DNA of 64,000 nucleotides from the NCBI GenBank assembly GCA_029962745.1, contig CM057156.1, forward strand, positions 3,122,114 through 3,186,113, given 5' to 3'. The translations under genes were made by a program, and so were the position numbers. This document shows, in pieces, positions 13,901-25,656 of the stretch. Position 1 is the first letter of the stretch; each line of letters starts with the position of its first letter. The DNA is from Echinometra lucunter. Its lineage: Eukaryota; Echinodermata; Echinoidea; Camarodonta; Echinometridae. The notes beneath the pieces were generated by a model. That model searched no databases. It saw nothing but the letters and a program-made list of their open reading frames with translations, and was not told where the DNA came from.

Positions 13901-16900
13901 ACAGCATCAAGCCCATACCAGAGAGTCATGACCTTGAGAAACAGATGGTGGAGCAGTTTCAGGAGCCTGATCCGAAGAGGAAATGGAGAGAGGGCAAGCT
14001 GAAATCATCCTTCAATTACCTCCTACTTGACCCTAGGGTTACAAGGGACCTTCCTAGTAGGTGAGTACTGGTACTGTAGTCTGAGAGGCTATCAACCATG
14101 GTCATTCTGACATCAGTAAACCAGAATTTCATTCTTGCAAGGCACATATGATTAATATTCTGGGGATTCAATGCTCAATGTCATTTAGATTTAGTTCAGG
14201 TTTTTTTGTTTGTTGTTGTTGTTTCTTTTTATACAGCATAATAGTATGTAGCGTTTATTGCCTGTTACAACCTAAAAATTTCATCTGTTAGTCTGTTGGA
14301 GATGAGTGTATTTTCATTCATATTACCTTTCCTGTTGGACTTATAGCAAGTTTTCTACGGGTTGGTATTCACTTGGTTTATGGGCCTCATTAGAAATTAT
14401 TGGGATAATAAGTTCTTCAGCATCCAGAGTGTGTTATTCTGTTTCATAAATGTAAAGATAAGGGTTTTGTTTTATTGACTGCTTTGTTTTTTCTGCATTT
14501 CTGTAATGATGTTTGATATGAAAGAGAGAAAGCATATATATCATTAGTAGTTAATCTTATAGTAGTTAATTCATGCTCTCATCGTTCATGCCCTGTGATG
14601 GTATTTACATATTGTCATTTTTATATTGATGTATGATTTATTATGTGGCTAGGGTGCCTCTTCAGGCAGATTTGAGCACTATATGAATATGGAATTATTG
14701 TTATTTTTTTTACAGATATCCCAAACTCACGCAACTTGAGACATTCAAGACATTTGTATCTGCTATTTTCTATGTTGGCAAGGGGAAGAGATCTCGCCCT
14801 TATGCTCACTTTGAAGAAGCTCTCGACCATCTCAAGAAGAAGATGACCAAGAAGGTATGAGAGGCCAAACTCAAAACACTAAAAAGCAGTAACCGTTGGT
14901 TCTATGAGAACTGCAGAGTGGTCCACAGGGGGTTTTAGCATGTCGCTGCAACATGCTAAAATTTTGCACAGCATGCTAGAATTTCGTGCAATGCGCTAAA
15001 AAAAAATTAGCAACATCCTAGGAAAAAATAGCGACATATTACAACAAGGTTTATGTTAGATGTACATGCATATGATTACAATTTGTGAAACCACAGAGCA
15101 AGGGACTTCGCACTCCTTGCTCATGATGTACGCTTCATGCACATAAGTAGATGTTTTTATGCAACATGCCAAAATTTCAGGTTGTGGACCACCCTGAACT
15201 GACCAGCATAAATTTTTTTTTAAAGTGTCAAAATTTGTTCCCTCATTCATGTAATAACACTTATGTTGTAAACTGGAAATGTGAAATAGAAACAGTTAGT
15301 CATTGATACTATGAACTATTCATATCTGTGTAAACAACTTTATCCTTGGAAATGTTCATGAAATAACAAGTTTAACCCATAGTTGTACAGAGCTTTCTTG
15401 CGGTCCAAATTAATCATCTTCAAGTCCTCAAATTGGCAATACAAATTATTTTTTTCCACGTTTACATAGCTTGAAAAAAAAATGTGGATATAACATAAAC
15501 CAAAATGAAATATAATTGTAAAATTGAATGAGAAATTGCCAATTTGAACACAGAAATAGTGATTACATATTATTCACTGCGTTGCCAATTTAAAGAGTTT
15601 AATGATTGGTTACACTTAAACTGCTCTAATTTGAGAACGCCACACCATACAGCGATGGGAATGGGCTCAAATTTGTCAGTGCATTTTTCTCTTTCTGCTT
15701 ATGTATGATATGTACTGCCAAACATTTTGGAACCACCAGATACTGCAAAAACGTCTCCTAAAGGTGACACTGTACCTGTATGGGTTAAAACGATTGTACA
15801 TGTACCTTGGGTTCTTTCTATCACAGTGTTTCAAACTGGACATCACAGCTCATTAAGGATCTATAAAGATGTAGAGCTAAAAATTCTCCGATGTTCAGAA
15901 AGCCTCTTTTTTTTTGCATGAATCACCTTTTCACAATTCTCGCATTTCGCAGTCCTTGCGCCCTCATTCGGTTCAGTTGCAACAGTCACTCTGGCGCATT
16001 AATTCAGGGATATGGGTCAACAACAGTACCATCAACATATTGCACTAGTCACCTTTTCTGCTCCTATTCTGAGTGATTACAGAAGTTCTAACACTTCATA
16101 TTATCCCTGGGCTCTCACTGCTAGTTCTACTAACTCATCCTTCTTCTTCCCCACACTTGGGATCCCTCCGTCAGTTACATATTTCTTTAATTAGTCAACT
16201 CTCACTCGTGGTGTCTGCTATCTTGGAAATAGTTGTTGTCGCGCAAGTGGGAAAATAGGCCTCTCATGGTATGGACGTTGGTGGCATGTGCATTGCAAAA
16301 TGCTAGAATTATTCATTCAGTGGAATTTTTCTTGAATGGTTGAAGATGCTTCATTTGTTTTATATTTGCATTTTCCAGCCTGGCTCCAAGGTACTTCATA
16401 TCCTAGATGTATGGTCTGGTGGAATGGGAGTAGTCTCTCTGCATTGCTTCCAGAATGTGATCCCTGTAGAAGCCTACACTAGGAGGCCTGCATGATTGAT
16501 GCTCTAGGTAAGCAACCTATCTCACTTCTTCTACTCTACCTTTCATTTTCTTCTCCCCTACCTTTCGTCATTCACTTTCTATTCTCCTTTCATTGTTCTC
16601 CCCTTCTTTTGCCTCGTCCTCTTTTCTCCACTCCTTCTTTCCCTTGTTCTTTCCCTTCCCTCCCCTCCCTCTTCTGATTACCCTCACATTCTTCTTCTCC
16701 TCCCTTCTTCCTTTCTTTCTTTTCCTTCCCCTTTTCACTTCACTTCATCCCTCTTTTCATTTCACTTCCTATACCCCTGTTTACTTTCAATTTTCCTTGC
16801 TTACGCCTTTCATTTTCATTCCCTTCTCCTTTCATTCCCCTTCCAAGTCTCCTTCCCTTTGCATTTACTCTCCTGTACACCTTCCATTTCCACCTTGCTT

Positions 16901-17615
16901 GTTCTTACTTATTTTCTCCTTGTTTTGTTCTGCGTTGTCTTCATTACCCCCGCCAAATGAAGTTTAAAGGAGGTTCATGTATATGGGAATCAGCATACGG
17001 TCGGTTGGGCGGTCGGTGGGCCCATTGCAAATCTTGGGGATTGATCTACTTCCTCAGTTTTTGAGCAATGCCCATGAAATTTGGCATGCACATTGGTCTT
17101 GGGATGAAGATGTGCAAGACATATTTTTTTAATGTGTTGCCATGGTAACGGCATATTATGACAATAGATCAGAAGAAATATTACGGATCAAACTACTTCC
17201 TCAATTTGCAAGCAATGCTGAGGAAATTTAGCATACACATTGGGGCGGGGATATCAGTCACCTTCAGTGATATTTCTAGTTGTCTTTGTTTTTATCCGAG
17301 TGTTCTCAACAGTGAAACAGTCATGAAACTCTAGTTCTTTTTTTTTTTAGATTCTAATCTGACTGTCATATTTCTCTTATTGTTGTAGACCTTGTTTATG
17401 CTTGACTGACATTTCACTTTCATTTTATTCCTGTTGTTGTAGGTCTTTCACGTTTGACCAATGCCAAGAGAGGAGACTACTATGGAGTGGCTCACAGTTG
17501 GTCTGGATCAAAGAAGAGAAAGGTTGGAGTCCATCTCCTTCACAAAGCTTGCCAGATCTTCTTAATGGAGGGTGAGAGACAGATCAGAAGTGCCGATATC
17601 ACCTCTGGCCAATGA
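7993..17615 (+). CDS. ANKLE1: ANKLE1-like ankyrin/LEM/GIY-YIG endonuclease (5' end missing)
   Basis: Predicted DNA endonuclease of the LEM3/Ankle1 family, which in animals cleaves chromatin bridges and branched DNA. Exons: 7993-8148, 9070-9359, 11303-12418, 13871-14060, 14716-14854, 16379-16507, 17443-17615. All junctions are GT-AG and agree in phase. Exons 1-2 encode ankyrin repeats (LLEEGACPNL, LFLEHGADPNV, GLTPIHVAASWGRFQALELL), then an acidic poly-Glu run. Exon 3 holds a long Ser-rich linker and the LEM domain (PPELAKLTNDELKVKLNDLG). Exons 4-7 hold the nuclease (SAIFYVGKGKRSRPYAHFEE; GVVSLHCFQNVIPVEAY). The donor at 12419 was chosen because it joins in phase to 13871; reading on to the TAG at 12466 would not. 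About 730 codons are visible against 615 aa in human. Exon 6 lacks one base near 16481-16486, which breaks the frame at the Glu of the YTREA-like motif and creates TGA and TAG; the frame is right again for exon 7. The stop at 17613 lies one base before the assembly gap. Confidence 0.92.
9385..9800. mobile_element. TTAA-flanked piggyBac-like MITE
   Basis: 416 bp bounded by TTAA at both ends. The TIRs begin TTAACCCATTTGTGACAG and, inverted from the right end, TTAACCCATTCGTGACAAG. It lies in the second visible ANKLE1 intron. A near-identical copy is at 58148-58564 and an inverted, truncated copy at 26743-27083. The TTAA target and CCC start are typical of piggyBac-type elements (family knowledge); no transposase is encoded. 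Confidence 0.85.
10633..11198. repeat. Very long hairpin (foldback element) in an ANKLE1 intron
   Basis: Left arm (aaagtccaccccagaagttt onwards) and right arm (ending aaacttctggggtggacttt) are inverted copies over about 260 bp each. The pairing continues through ccccatagtcaa/ttgactatgggg to gtatgtt/aacatac and leaves a loop of about 18 nt. Differences between arms are few and scattered. The open frames on both strands here are products of the palindrome, not genes. Confidence 0.85.
12788..13360. mobile_element. TTAA-flanked element, second subfamily
   Basis: 573 bp with TTAA at both ends. The imperfect TIR is TTAACCCGTTGCCTGCTGGA against TTAACCCATTGAATACTGAA. Inside are repeated and inverted words (gacgtaaaagtgggtac, ggtacccactttgacgtc). 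It lies in the ANKLE1 intron after the LEM exon. No coding capacity was seen. Confidence 0.6.
13371..13822. repeat. Short-motif-iterating inverted element (TAAGTA motif)
   Basis: The ends are inverted repeats (gggcctggta..ttcaattgaatactt against aagtattaaattgaatacc ggccct). The interior keeps repeating TAAGTATTT/AAATACTTA and TAAGTAAAA words in both orientations. It lies immediately upstream of the ANKLE1 exon at 13871. Confidence 0.6.
14918..15193. repeat. MITE with GTGGTCCAC ends
   Basis: Left end gtggtccacaggg and right end gttgtggaccac are inverted copies. The interior repeats the words gcatgctaaaattt, gcatgctagaatttcg and gcaacatgccaaaatttc. It lies in the ANKLE1 intron after 14854. Confidence 0.5.
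15372..15788. mobile_element. TTAA-flanked piggyBac-like MITE (third subfamily)
   Basis: 417 bp with TTAA at both ends and TIR TTAACCCATAGTTGTACAG against TTAACCCATACAGGTACAG. A reverse-oriented copy is at 56273-56688. It shares internal words with the 9385 family (caaattggcaa, gccaatttgaa), so the subfamilies are related. Confidence 0.8.
16940..17290. repeat. Repeat with two degenerate internal units
   Basis: Two related units occur about 148 bp apart, at 17046 (ctacttcctcagtttttgag..catgcacattgg) and 17194 (ctacttcctcaatttgcaag..catacacattgg). It lies in the last ANKLE1 intron, downstream of a long pyrimidine-rich tract (16520-16930). The family was not identified. Confidence 0.4.
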
Positions 17616-18115
17616 NNNNNNNNNNNNNNNNNNNNNNNNNNNNNNNNNNNNNNNNNNNNNNNNNNNNNNNNNNNNNNNNNNNNNNNNNNNNNNNNNNNNN
17701 NNNNNNNNNNNNNNNNNNNNNNNNNNNNNNNNNNNNNNNNNNNNNNNNNNNNNNNNNNNNNNNNNNNNNNNNNNNNNNNNNNNNNNNNNNNNNNNNNNNN
17801 NNNNNNNNNNNNNNNNNNNNNNNNNNNNNNNNNNNNNNNNNNNNNNNNNNNNNNNNNNNNNNNNNNNNNNNNNNNNNNNNNNNNNNNNNNNNNNNNNNNN
17901 NNNNNNNNNNNNNNNNNNNNNNNNNNNNNNNNNNNNNNNNNNNNNNNNNNNNNNNNNNNNNNNNNNNNNNNNNNNNNNNNNNNNNNNNNNNNNNNNNNNN
18001 NNNNNNNNNNNNNNNNNNNNNNNNNNNNNNNNNNNNNNNNNNNNNNNNNNNNNNNNNNNNNNNNNNNNNNNNNNNNNNNNNNNNNNNNNNNNNNNNNNNN
18101 NNNNNNNNNNNNNNN
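17616..18115. other. Assembly gap (500 N)
   Basis: A run of N whose round length suggests a gap of unknown size. It starts directly after the TGA of the ANKLE1-like gene, so the true distance to what follows is unknown. Confidence 0.99.
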
Positions 18116-18837
18116 GTAGCTAGTCACAAAAATATAAAGAATGATTTTTAAAAAAAAAAAGATGAAAGAAGGTCGGGCAAGAATAATCTTATATCCGAAA
18201 TTACCAAATCGAGTTTCGCTTTTAATGAGAATTTATCAACGATGAAATCTCGTGTCGATAGTCCAAGGTCCATATTTATACTAACTTTCATCTTATTTCT
18301 GACGGTACATATATTTTTAGTTGAGGTATACCAAGTTTATTCCATCATAAAATACATGATGAATTTATCTAATAATAGTTGTGCCAGACAATTTCATGAA
18401 TTTTTCACTCAGTTTATACTCAATTCATTATGTTTAATGAAAATAACACGAGCCGCGCTCGCCTGAATAAATCGTAATTGAAATTGGAATAAATTGTCTT
18501 TCAAATTGACTATTCGTGCAATCTACTAGTTCATAGATTATGAGTACGTCTTTAAAGCAATAAGCATCCATATTAATTACCAGTTGGCTTCAGCCTTTTT
18601 CCGATCATTAAATATTGGCAACTGAGCAATCAAAATTTCAATAAATGCCATCAATTCAAGAATACTGAGTTGAATTATTTCTTTCATCCACGCAGTTTCA
18701 TACTTGTTCATCAGTTCGTTATATTGAAAAGTGCCAGTCCTAGTTTTCTGGGAGGTCATCAAGCAAATAAATAAATAAAAAGACTAAAAATGACAATCCA
18801 ATAATCACGTAGTTAGTATAGGCCTATATACTTTTGT

Positions 18838-20655
18838 TTGATATGAGGTTCAAAAGTTATTCAGTGGTGTATGACCTTAGCCTCAGAAGGATAAAATATG
18901 CCAAAGCGAGGAAACAAATATTTTTATTCAATGTAACGTGCGTTTCTAAGGCCAGCTTAGGAAACAAATATTTTTATTCAATAATATTATGTAACGTGCG
19001 TTTCTAAGACCAGCTTTACAATGATTTACTGAAGAGCTTGCTTCCAAAAAAGCGCTATAGGCCTATCTAGTTTTGCTCAAAGTTGAGTTATTAACGCCAT
19101 TGTGATATTAAGCTGGAGTGATATGCTATGAATAAAATTTTGAAGCAAAGTTATCAAGAATATAGAAGAGATAGTGCTTTGTAATTCTAAGTTTCCATTG
19201 ACACGTTTACAAACTCAGGACAAAGAAATGCATTTTTTTTTCTCTCTCTCAAGGTACCAAAATGGATTTATCGCGTTTTGGAAGAAAGCTCTTCAATTGT
19301 CTCAACATTTCCTGCTTGAAAATCTGTCTGGAGAGCCAGTTATATTGCCCCTCCTTCAAATATGCAAGAGAATCGTCGAATTCAAATCTGAGTGTAAGAG
19401 CCGCGTTGAAATCTTGTCATTTGTTGTCATTTTTTACAGAAAATTCTGAGATTTGGAATCATAAAAAGAGAGATTTACGTTCACATTGAAACACTTATGG
19501 AGTATTTACTACCAGTAACACAACACTTGAACCAAAATGGGGCTAGGCAAAGGATTGGTGTACGTAAGCATTTTGGATAAAAGAGACATTTTAGACACAC
19601 AAAATAAATCCAAACAAGAAGTTATTAAATGGAGGAGGTTTTCGAGAGGGTTCCATCTGAAGAATATGGTCTGACATTTGTAGTAAATTGCTGTACATTA
19701 ATTACTTCAGTTTTGAATGAAAAGTTCTTATATACTCATGAAAACTGGATGACTGAAATGCGAGCCACATGTTATAACGTTGCTTTTGCAATGCATATTA
19801 TATAGCTGCATACGATGAGTAATCACATGATAATAGCTTAACAAGTAACATTTATTTTCCGCTATCTGACTATGACAGCAAGCAAAGATATCTAATAAAT
19901 CCAGTTTGTTTTATCAACAATCGTGCTAGTATGATTCTATTTCATTTAAAAAGCGGCACGCATTTCAGCCTCATTTGCATTTGTTGCATGGGTACCACTA
20001 ACTCTTAAATTAGGGGTAATGCAAATTTTGAATTGTGATTAAAGCGTTGTTCATACCTGAATAAAAGTGCTATTCATTTAAACCGTTCACTGTTATTACA
20101 AAAGCATTTAGCAGCTTAGCCTATATACAAGAGTTTGACTCATATACTCGCTATTTCTAAAGTATGTAGCGAATCAGAAAATGTTACGTTTTAAAAGTAA
20201 TTGTCAGTCTACATGATATCAAGTATGCTTTTAATCATAATTGAGATCGTATAATCAAAATAGAATGCAACAGGATTATAATCTAACATTGTCACAAGGG
20301 CACTGTCTATCCATCTTTTCTCTGAGTACACAATTCATAATCAAAATAGTTAATTTATAACAAAAAATGAGAAAACATTGCAGGAATTGAGACAAGGATA
20401 ACTAGAACTAATAACATATTAACACATGATTAGTGATCTTCGACGAAAATAAATTTGAACATTAGATGTTCAAATTAAAATAAAAGAAAAAAAAGAAAAT
20501 GAAACAAGATCTATCTTATAAATTCTATAAGATAGATCTTTTCTTCTTTCTCTTTTTCTTTTTCTTTTTTTCATTTCACCTTCTTCCTCTTCTTCTTGTG
20601 ATTCTTCACAAACCTCTTACTTTATTTTTTTTATCCGGATATTTGTACCGGAGAC
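18838..20655. repeat. Segmental duplication block X, copy A
   Basis: Matches 27240-29100 in the same orientation with many small indels. Shared landmarks include aggttcaaaagtt, ttcagtggtgtat, cccctccttcaaatatg, gagatttggaatca, ggaggttttcgagaggg and atcaagtatgcttttaatca. A local tandem duplication of about 50 bp at 18914-19015 is present only in this copy. No gene seen. Short Ser- and Phe-rich frames are not conserved between the copies. Confidence 0.85.
20506..20540. repeat. Perfect short hairpin
   Basis: aagatctatcttata and tataagatagatctt form a 15-bp perfect stem around a 5-nt loop. In duplicate block X copy B (about 29010-29024) only the right arm is present, so this hairpin arose after the duplication or was lost in copy B. 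Confidence 0.75.
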
Positions 20656-21025
20656 ATTTGCACCTTTTGTTTGGCCGACTACGCATGCCCCTCCACTTTC
20701 ATTATCTATTCCTGATGTTCCACCTCCTTTGCATGCATGAAATAAAATAAAGGGTTGAGAATATTCCCATTAAATTTCAAGGATAAACAATGACCCTTCA
20801 TTTTTGCAAGAGACGTGGAATCAAGGAACGAAACGTGAAAGCTTCAAGTTTAATTCAAGAGCGGTGCTGTAATGATCCGAAAACGTTTTCGATTATGATA
20901 AATCAATTTGCTTAATATTGTGTACCAACTAGTAATCGACGGCTGGTAGCTGAAATGTGCCCAGTCTTAGATCAGTCAAGGACGTGATGAATGCGGAGAG
21001 TACATTGGGAGAGAGAGAGAGAGAG
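20656..21025. repeat. Segmental duplication block Y, copy A
   Basis: Matches 32508-32928 (caccttttgtttggccgact, cttgcaagagacgtggaatc, actagtaatcgacggctggt, ending in an AG microsatellite). In this copy it is joined directly to block X at a TTGCACC junction. Confidence 0.88.
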
Positions 21026-21299
21026 GGGGGGGGGGCTGGGGCGTCGCTAGACCTTTTTTCAGGGGGACGGGGGTGTAGAGGCCACTGATTACCGACAAAC
21101 ATTGCCATCGATTACCGACGGCCAACGTCTATTACTTCAACCGTATAAAGCCCATGGGGCACTTTCAATTGTGTGCCTCTATCACATTTCCTTCGTCTCT
21201 CCTACACATTTTCATTCAATTTCAACCAGACTTGTTGACTTTTATAATTATGAGCGAGGGAAACTATACTCCATTTCATTTTAGAAGTGATGATTCTTC

Positions 21300-21930
21300 A
21301 TCCAAATACCGATTGGCCTATACGATATTTTAATCACAAATTTGGTCACTTCACTTGCGGAATTAATTCGCTTTCCCCAAACATCCTGTATCTAAATAAT
21401 ATACAAGCGAGCACAGCGAGCGAGGTAAAATATATACACTCCTTTTCACGGTGAAAGTGATTATTCTTCATCAACCTCATCAATACACGATGGGCCTATA
21501 AGATATCTTAATTATACATTTACATTTGGTCACCTCGCTTGCCGAATTCGTTTGCTTTCCCAGTTCAACCATCTTGTATCTAAATTGTAGCCTATACGAG
21601 CAAACGCAACGAGCGAGGAAAAAATATATATACTCCTTATCATGGTAGAAGTGATAATTCTTCATCAAAATAAATTATGATAGGCCTATTAGATATCTAA
21701 ATTATATATTTGGTTTCCTTCGTTTGCCGAATTCACTCGCTTTAAAAAATCATCATGTATCTAAATATTATACGAGCGAGCGAAGCGAGCGAGGAAAAAT
21801 ATATATAGTCCTTTTCATGGTTGAAGTGATTATTCTTCATCGAAATACACGATGGGCGGAAAGGTATCTCACCTTGGTTGCCCAATTCTTCTGTTTTTCC
21901 AAAACGATCCCATATCTGAATATCATCAGA
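21300..21930. repeat. Tandem repeat of about 180-bp units carrying GAGCGAGCGAAGCGAGCGAG
   Basis: Three to four degenerate units. Each has atacgagcgag..gcgagcgagg, then aaaatatatataCTCCTT, a ..gtgattattcttcatc stretch, gatgggcctat and a ttgccgaattc stretch. The GCGAGCGAGG starts are near 21416, 21608 and 21785. No gene seen. Confidence 0.6.
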
Positions 21931-21943
21931 ATTAATAAGCATC

Positions 21944-22242
21944 CACATTAATTAGCTTCAGCCTTTTTCCAATTATTAAATAATGGCAAATTAGCAATCA
22001 AAATTTCAATACATGGCATCAATTCAACAATACTGAGTTCAACTGAGTGAGTTGAATCAGAATTTTTTTCCTGGGGTAAAGCACGTAAAAATTTTCGAAG
22101 AAGTTCGAAAGCGAGGTAAAAAAGCGACTGAGCTATTCACGAGGGTGCTTTTGCATTTTCAAAAGTGAAATTGAAAGATTTGTTGCACACTTTTCGTGGA
22201 TTTCGTGAAAACTGTCAGTAAAAAAATGTAAGTTTTCAAAAT
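21944..22242. other. Mosaic of other repeats
   Basis: 21944-22040 resembles 18560-18680 (aataagcatcca, gcttcagcctttttcc). 22070-22235 resembles 29705-29885 (attttcgaagaag, aagcgac.ga, actgtcagtaaaaaaa). No gene seen. Confidence 0.5.
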
Positions 22243-25200
22243 CAAGGAATGGCCGTCAGAGAAACCCATTCCTGAAGCAAAGACAGAAGTCGAAGCAGAA
22301 CGACGCAGAGTTAATCACATCTCAGCCAGGCAATCGGCTTGACTGATTTTTGGAGCTCAGAATCTATGGGGGTGCAGTCCAGTTCCTGTCATTGTGAGCC
22401 AAGCCCTTTGAGTAAGCAGGAGAAGGTTGAAGAGCAGATCATCAGAGGGTCTAGTAGAAAGGTGGGAAACAAGTGGGAGATCTCTTATCCCTGGAGGAAG
22501 GATCCCAATCTACTTCCCGACAATCGAGCACAAGCAGAGAAGGTACTATGCTCGACTGAAAAAAGGCTTGCTCGAAATCCTGATCATGCTGATGCCTATC
22601 GCAAACAGATGAGAGAACTGGTAGAGAATGGATTTGCTCGAAAGTTAACAGAGAATGAAGTAGCGCAGTATGAGGGTCCGGTCCACTACATATCCCATCA
22701 TGCTGTCCTACGACCTGAGAAGAGAAGTACACCCGTCCGGATAGTATTCAATTCATCTTCATCATATCATGATCATTGCTTGAATGACTAATGGCTAAAG
22801 GGTCCAGATCTCCTCAATGATCTACTGGGAGTGCTGCTGAGATTCCGGATGAATGAAGTTGGATTTTGTGGCGACATCTCCAAAATGTACCACAGGGTAT
22901 CGATTCCTCAGAGAGACATGCATGTACATAGGTACCTGTGGCGAGACATGCAGTCTGATAGAAAGCCAGATGTCTACATTATGAAAGTGGTTACGTTTGA
23001 TGACAAACCAGCGCCAGCTATGGCTCAGTTGGCACTGAGAATGACAGCAGAAGGAGCAGAGGATAGATGTCCAAAGGCAGTACAAGTGCTGAAAGAAAGT
23101 GTCTACATGGACGATATCTGTCATTCAGTTAGAGAAGTAGGTGAAGCAGAGCAGCTGACAAGTGAAATTGATCTGGTACTTCAGGAAGGTGGCTTCAAAG
23201 TCAAAGGCTGGACAAGCAACGAAGCTTTGAGAGGAGAAAGTAAGAAGGAAGGGGAAGCCCACATCCTCGAAGCTGCCTTGGAAGACAAAGTGCTGGGAAT
23301 AGCATGGGACAACCAGCAAGACATGTTCTTCTACAAAGTAAAGGAGACAATTTCCAGTTCACCTAATGATGGGAATGGTGAAAAGAGTCGGCTTACCAAG
23401 AGAAAGATCCTGAGTAGGATTGCACGAATATTTGATCCGATAGGATTTGCTGCTCCCGTCCTAGTTCGTGCAAAAATTGGAATGCAGCAGTTATGGCAGA
23501 AAGGATACGACTGGGATGAACCTCTTTCTTGTGATCAACAGGAGTGGTGGGTGACATTCTTGAACGAATTGCAGGACTTGAATCAGGTCAAATATGAGAG
23601 ATGTCTGACACCACCGATGGCTGTTGGTCGCCCCAGGTTGTGCATTTTTTCCGATGCATCTGAGTTAGCATTCGGTACCTGCTTATACTTACAGTGGAAG
23701 CTACAAGATGGTGGATATGCTGTTAGATTTGTACTTGCCAAATCTCGAGTAGCCCCCCTGAAGAAGATGACGGTGCCGAGACTTGAGCTTCAGGCAGCAG
23801 TGATGGCTTCAAGAGTATACACAACTGTGATGAAAGAACTAATGTTGCAGCCTGAGAAGATCTTCTTCATGACTGATAGTATGATCGCCCTATCCTGGAT
23901 TCGAAGTGAGGGTAGGAGATTCAAGCCATTTGTAGCAACAAGGATTGGTGAGATCCAAAGCCATACCAACCCTGCACAGTGGAAATATGTTCCGGGAGAG
24001 CTGAACCCAGCTGATGACGTCTCTAGAGGTCTGCCAGTAAAGAAGCTCTCGGAAAGGTGGAAGCAGGGACCTGCGTTCCTGTACAGATCTGACGAGGAAT
24101 GGCCGTCAGAGAAACCCATTCCTGAAGCAAAGACAGAAGTCGAAGCAGAACGACGCAGAGTTAATCACATCTCAGCCAGGCAAGATGTGATCGATGTCAA
24201 GAGATTCTCTAGTTGGAGAAGAGTAATCCGAGTTACTGCCTATGTCTTCAAGTTCATCGACAAGTTGAAAGCTGGACGTCGCTCGAGGTCTGATGACAAT
24301 ACTGGTTCCGAGGATGAAAGCTCTTGGACATTGCAATTGCAGAAAGCTGAACGCTTCCTGGTTAAAGAGGCCCAAAGAACCTTGCACCAGAAGGTAGAGA
24401 AAGGGGACTTCAAGATGCTGAGTCCCTTCGTAGACGAAGAGGGAGTTATCAGAGCCGGAGGACGACTAGACAAGGCTCTGATATCCTTTGAGCAGAGGCA
24501 TCCAGCTTTGCTACCCTATGGTGCATGGATATCGGTGCTGATAACGAGACACATGCATCAACTTGGACACGGCGGGGTAGCAGCTACTGCAGCAAAGACG
24601 AGAAGACAATACTGGATACTTCAAATTCATAAACTGGCTAAGACTGTGAAGTATAGGTGTGTGGTGTGTCGACGCATGGAACACCATGTAGAGTCTCAAG
24701 TCATGTCTGATCTACCTGATGAGAGGGTTGCCCCATTCACACCACCGTTTCATTTCTCATCAGTCGACTATTTTGGACCGATATTGGTGAAGGTAGGCAG
24801 GAACAAGACAGCCAAACACTATGGCGTCATCTTCACCTGCCTGAACACGAGAGCTGTACATCTTGAATTGGCAGTTGACTGTACTTCTATGGAGTTCATG
24901 CAGGTTCTACGGAGATTCTTCGCTGTAAGGGGTCAACCTGCATTCATTCTCAGTGATAATGGCACGCAGTTCGTCGGGGCAGAGAAAGAGTTACGCGAGA
25001 TGGTGCGAGGTTGGAGCGCTGAAGAGTTGAAAGACTTCTGCGCCGAGAAGGGAACGACATGGAAGTTCATCACTCCATCTGCACCACATCACAATGGGTG
25101 TGCTGAGGCGCTTGTCAAGAGCTGCAAGATTGCCTTAAAGAAATCAATCGGAGATCAACTGCTCACACCCTTTGAACTGCACACGTGTCTCCAAGAGGTC

Positions 25201-25656
25201 GCTAATCTCGTCAACCAGCGCCCTATAGGGAGAACTCCGAATGATCCTGACGATGGGGCATATCTGTGTCCCAACGATCTTCTGCTTGGGCGAGCATCTA
25301 GCGCGGTTACTCAAGGTCCCTTCAGAGAGACGAAGAACCCTAGACATCGCTTTGAGTTCATCCAACGAATCGTCGACGCGTTCTGGAAAAGTTGGATGCG
25401 TGATACCCTCCCACTTCTTGTGCCACGTCGAAAATGGAACAGTGACAGACGCAATGTCCGAATCGACGACGTGGTTATACTGTCTGACCCTAATGCGGTT
25501 CGAGGAAAGTGGACTTTGGGTAGAGTTGTCCAGGTATACCCTGGGACTGATGGGAAGGTTCGAACAGTGAAGGTGAAATCTAAAGGGGCGGAGTATAAGC
25601 GGCCGATTTCAAAGATTGTTGTAATCTATCCAGCAGAAGGGTATGATGAGGAGTAA
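22243..25656 (+). mobile_element. BEL/Pao LTR-retrotransposon pol, 5'-truncated and broken
   Basis: Retroelement polyprotein that would act in reverse transcription and integration. The open part starts near 22339 with the region before RT. A TAA at 22789-22791 then interrupts the same frame, which runs on without another stop to 25656. Domains in order: reverse transcriptase with a YMDD-type active site (ESVYMDDIC), the A17-type/RNase H region (RIFDPIGFAAP, FSDASELAFG, VPRLELQAAV), the integrase zinc finger (HMHQLGHGG..CVVC), the integrase core with D-D-E (SVDYFGP, SDNGTQFVG, GCAEALV) and the C-terminal DUF5641-like domain. Gag and protease are absent. In their place 22243-22330 is a misplaced copy of the RNase H-integrase linker found at 24097-24185. 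No 5' LTR was found, so the element cannot be autonomous. Confidence 0.93.

Noticed and set aside
17540..18151. Open frames across the N run
   Set aside because: They are produced by undetermined bases; the real ANKLE1 stop is at 17613-17615.
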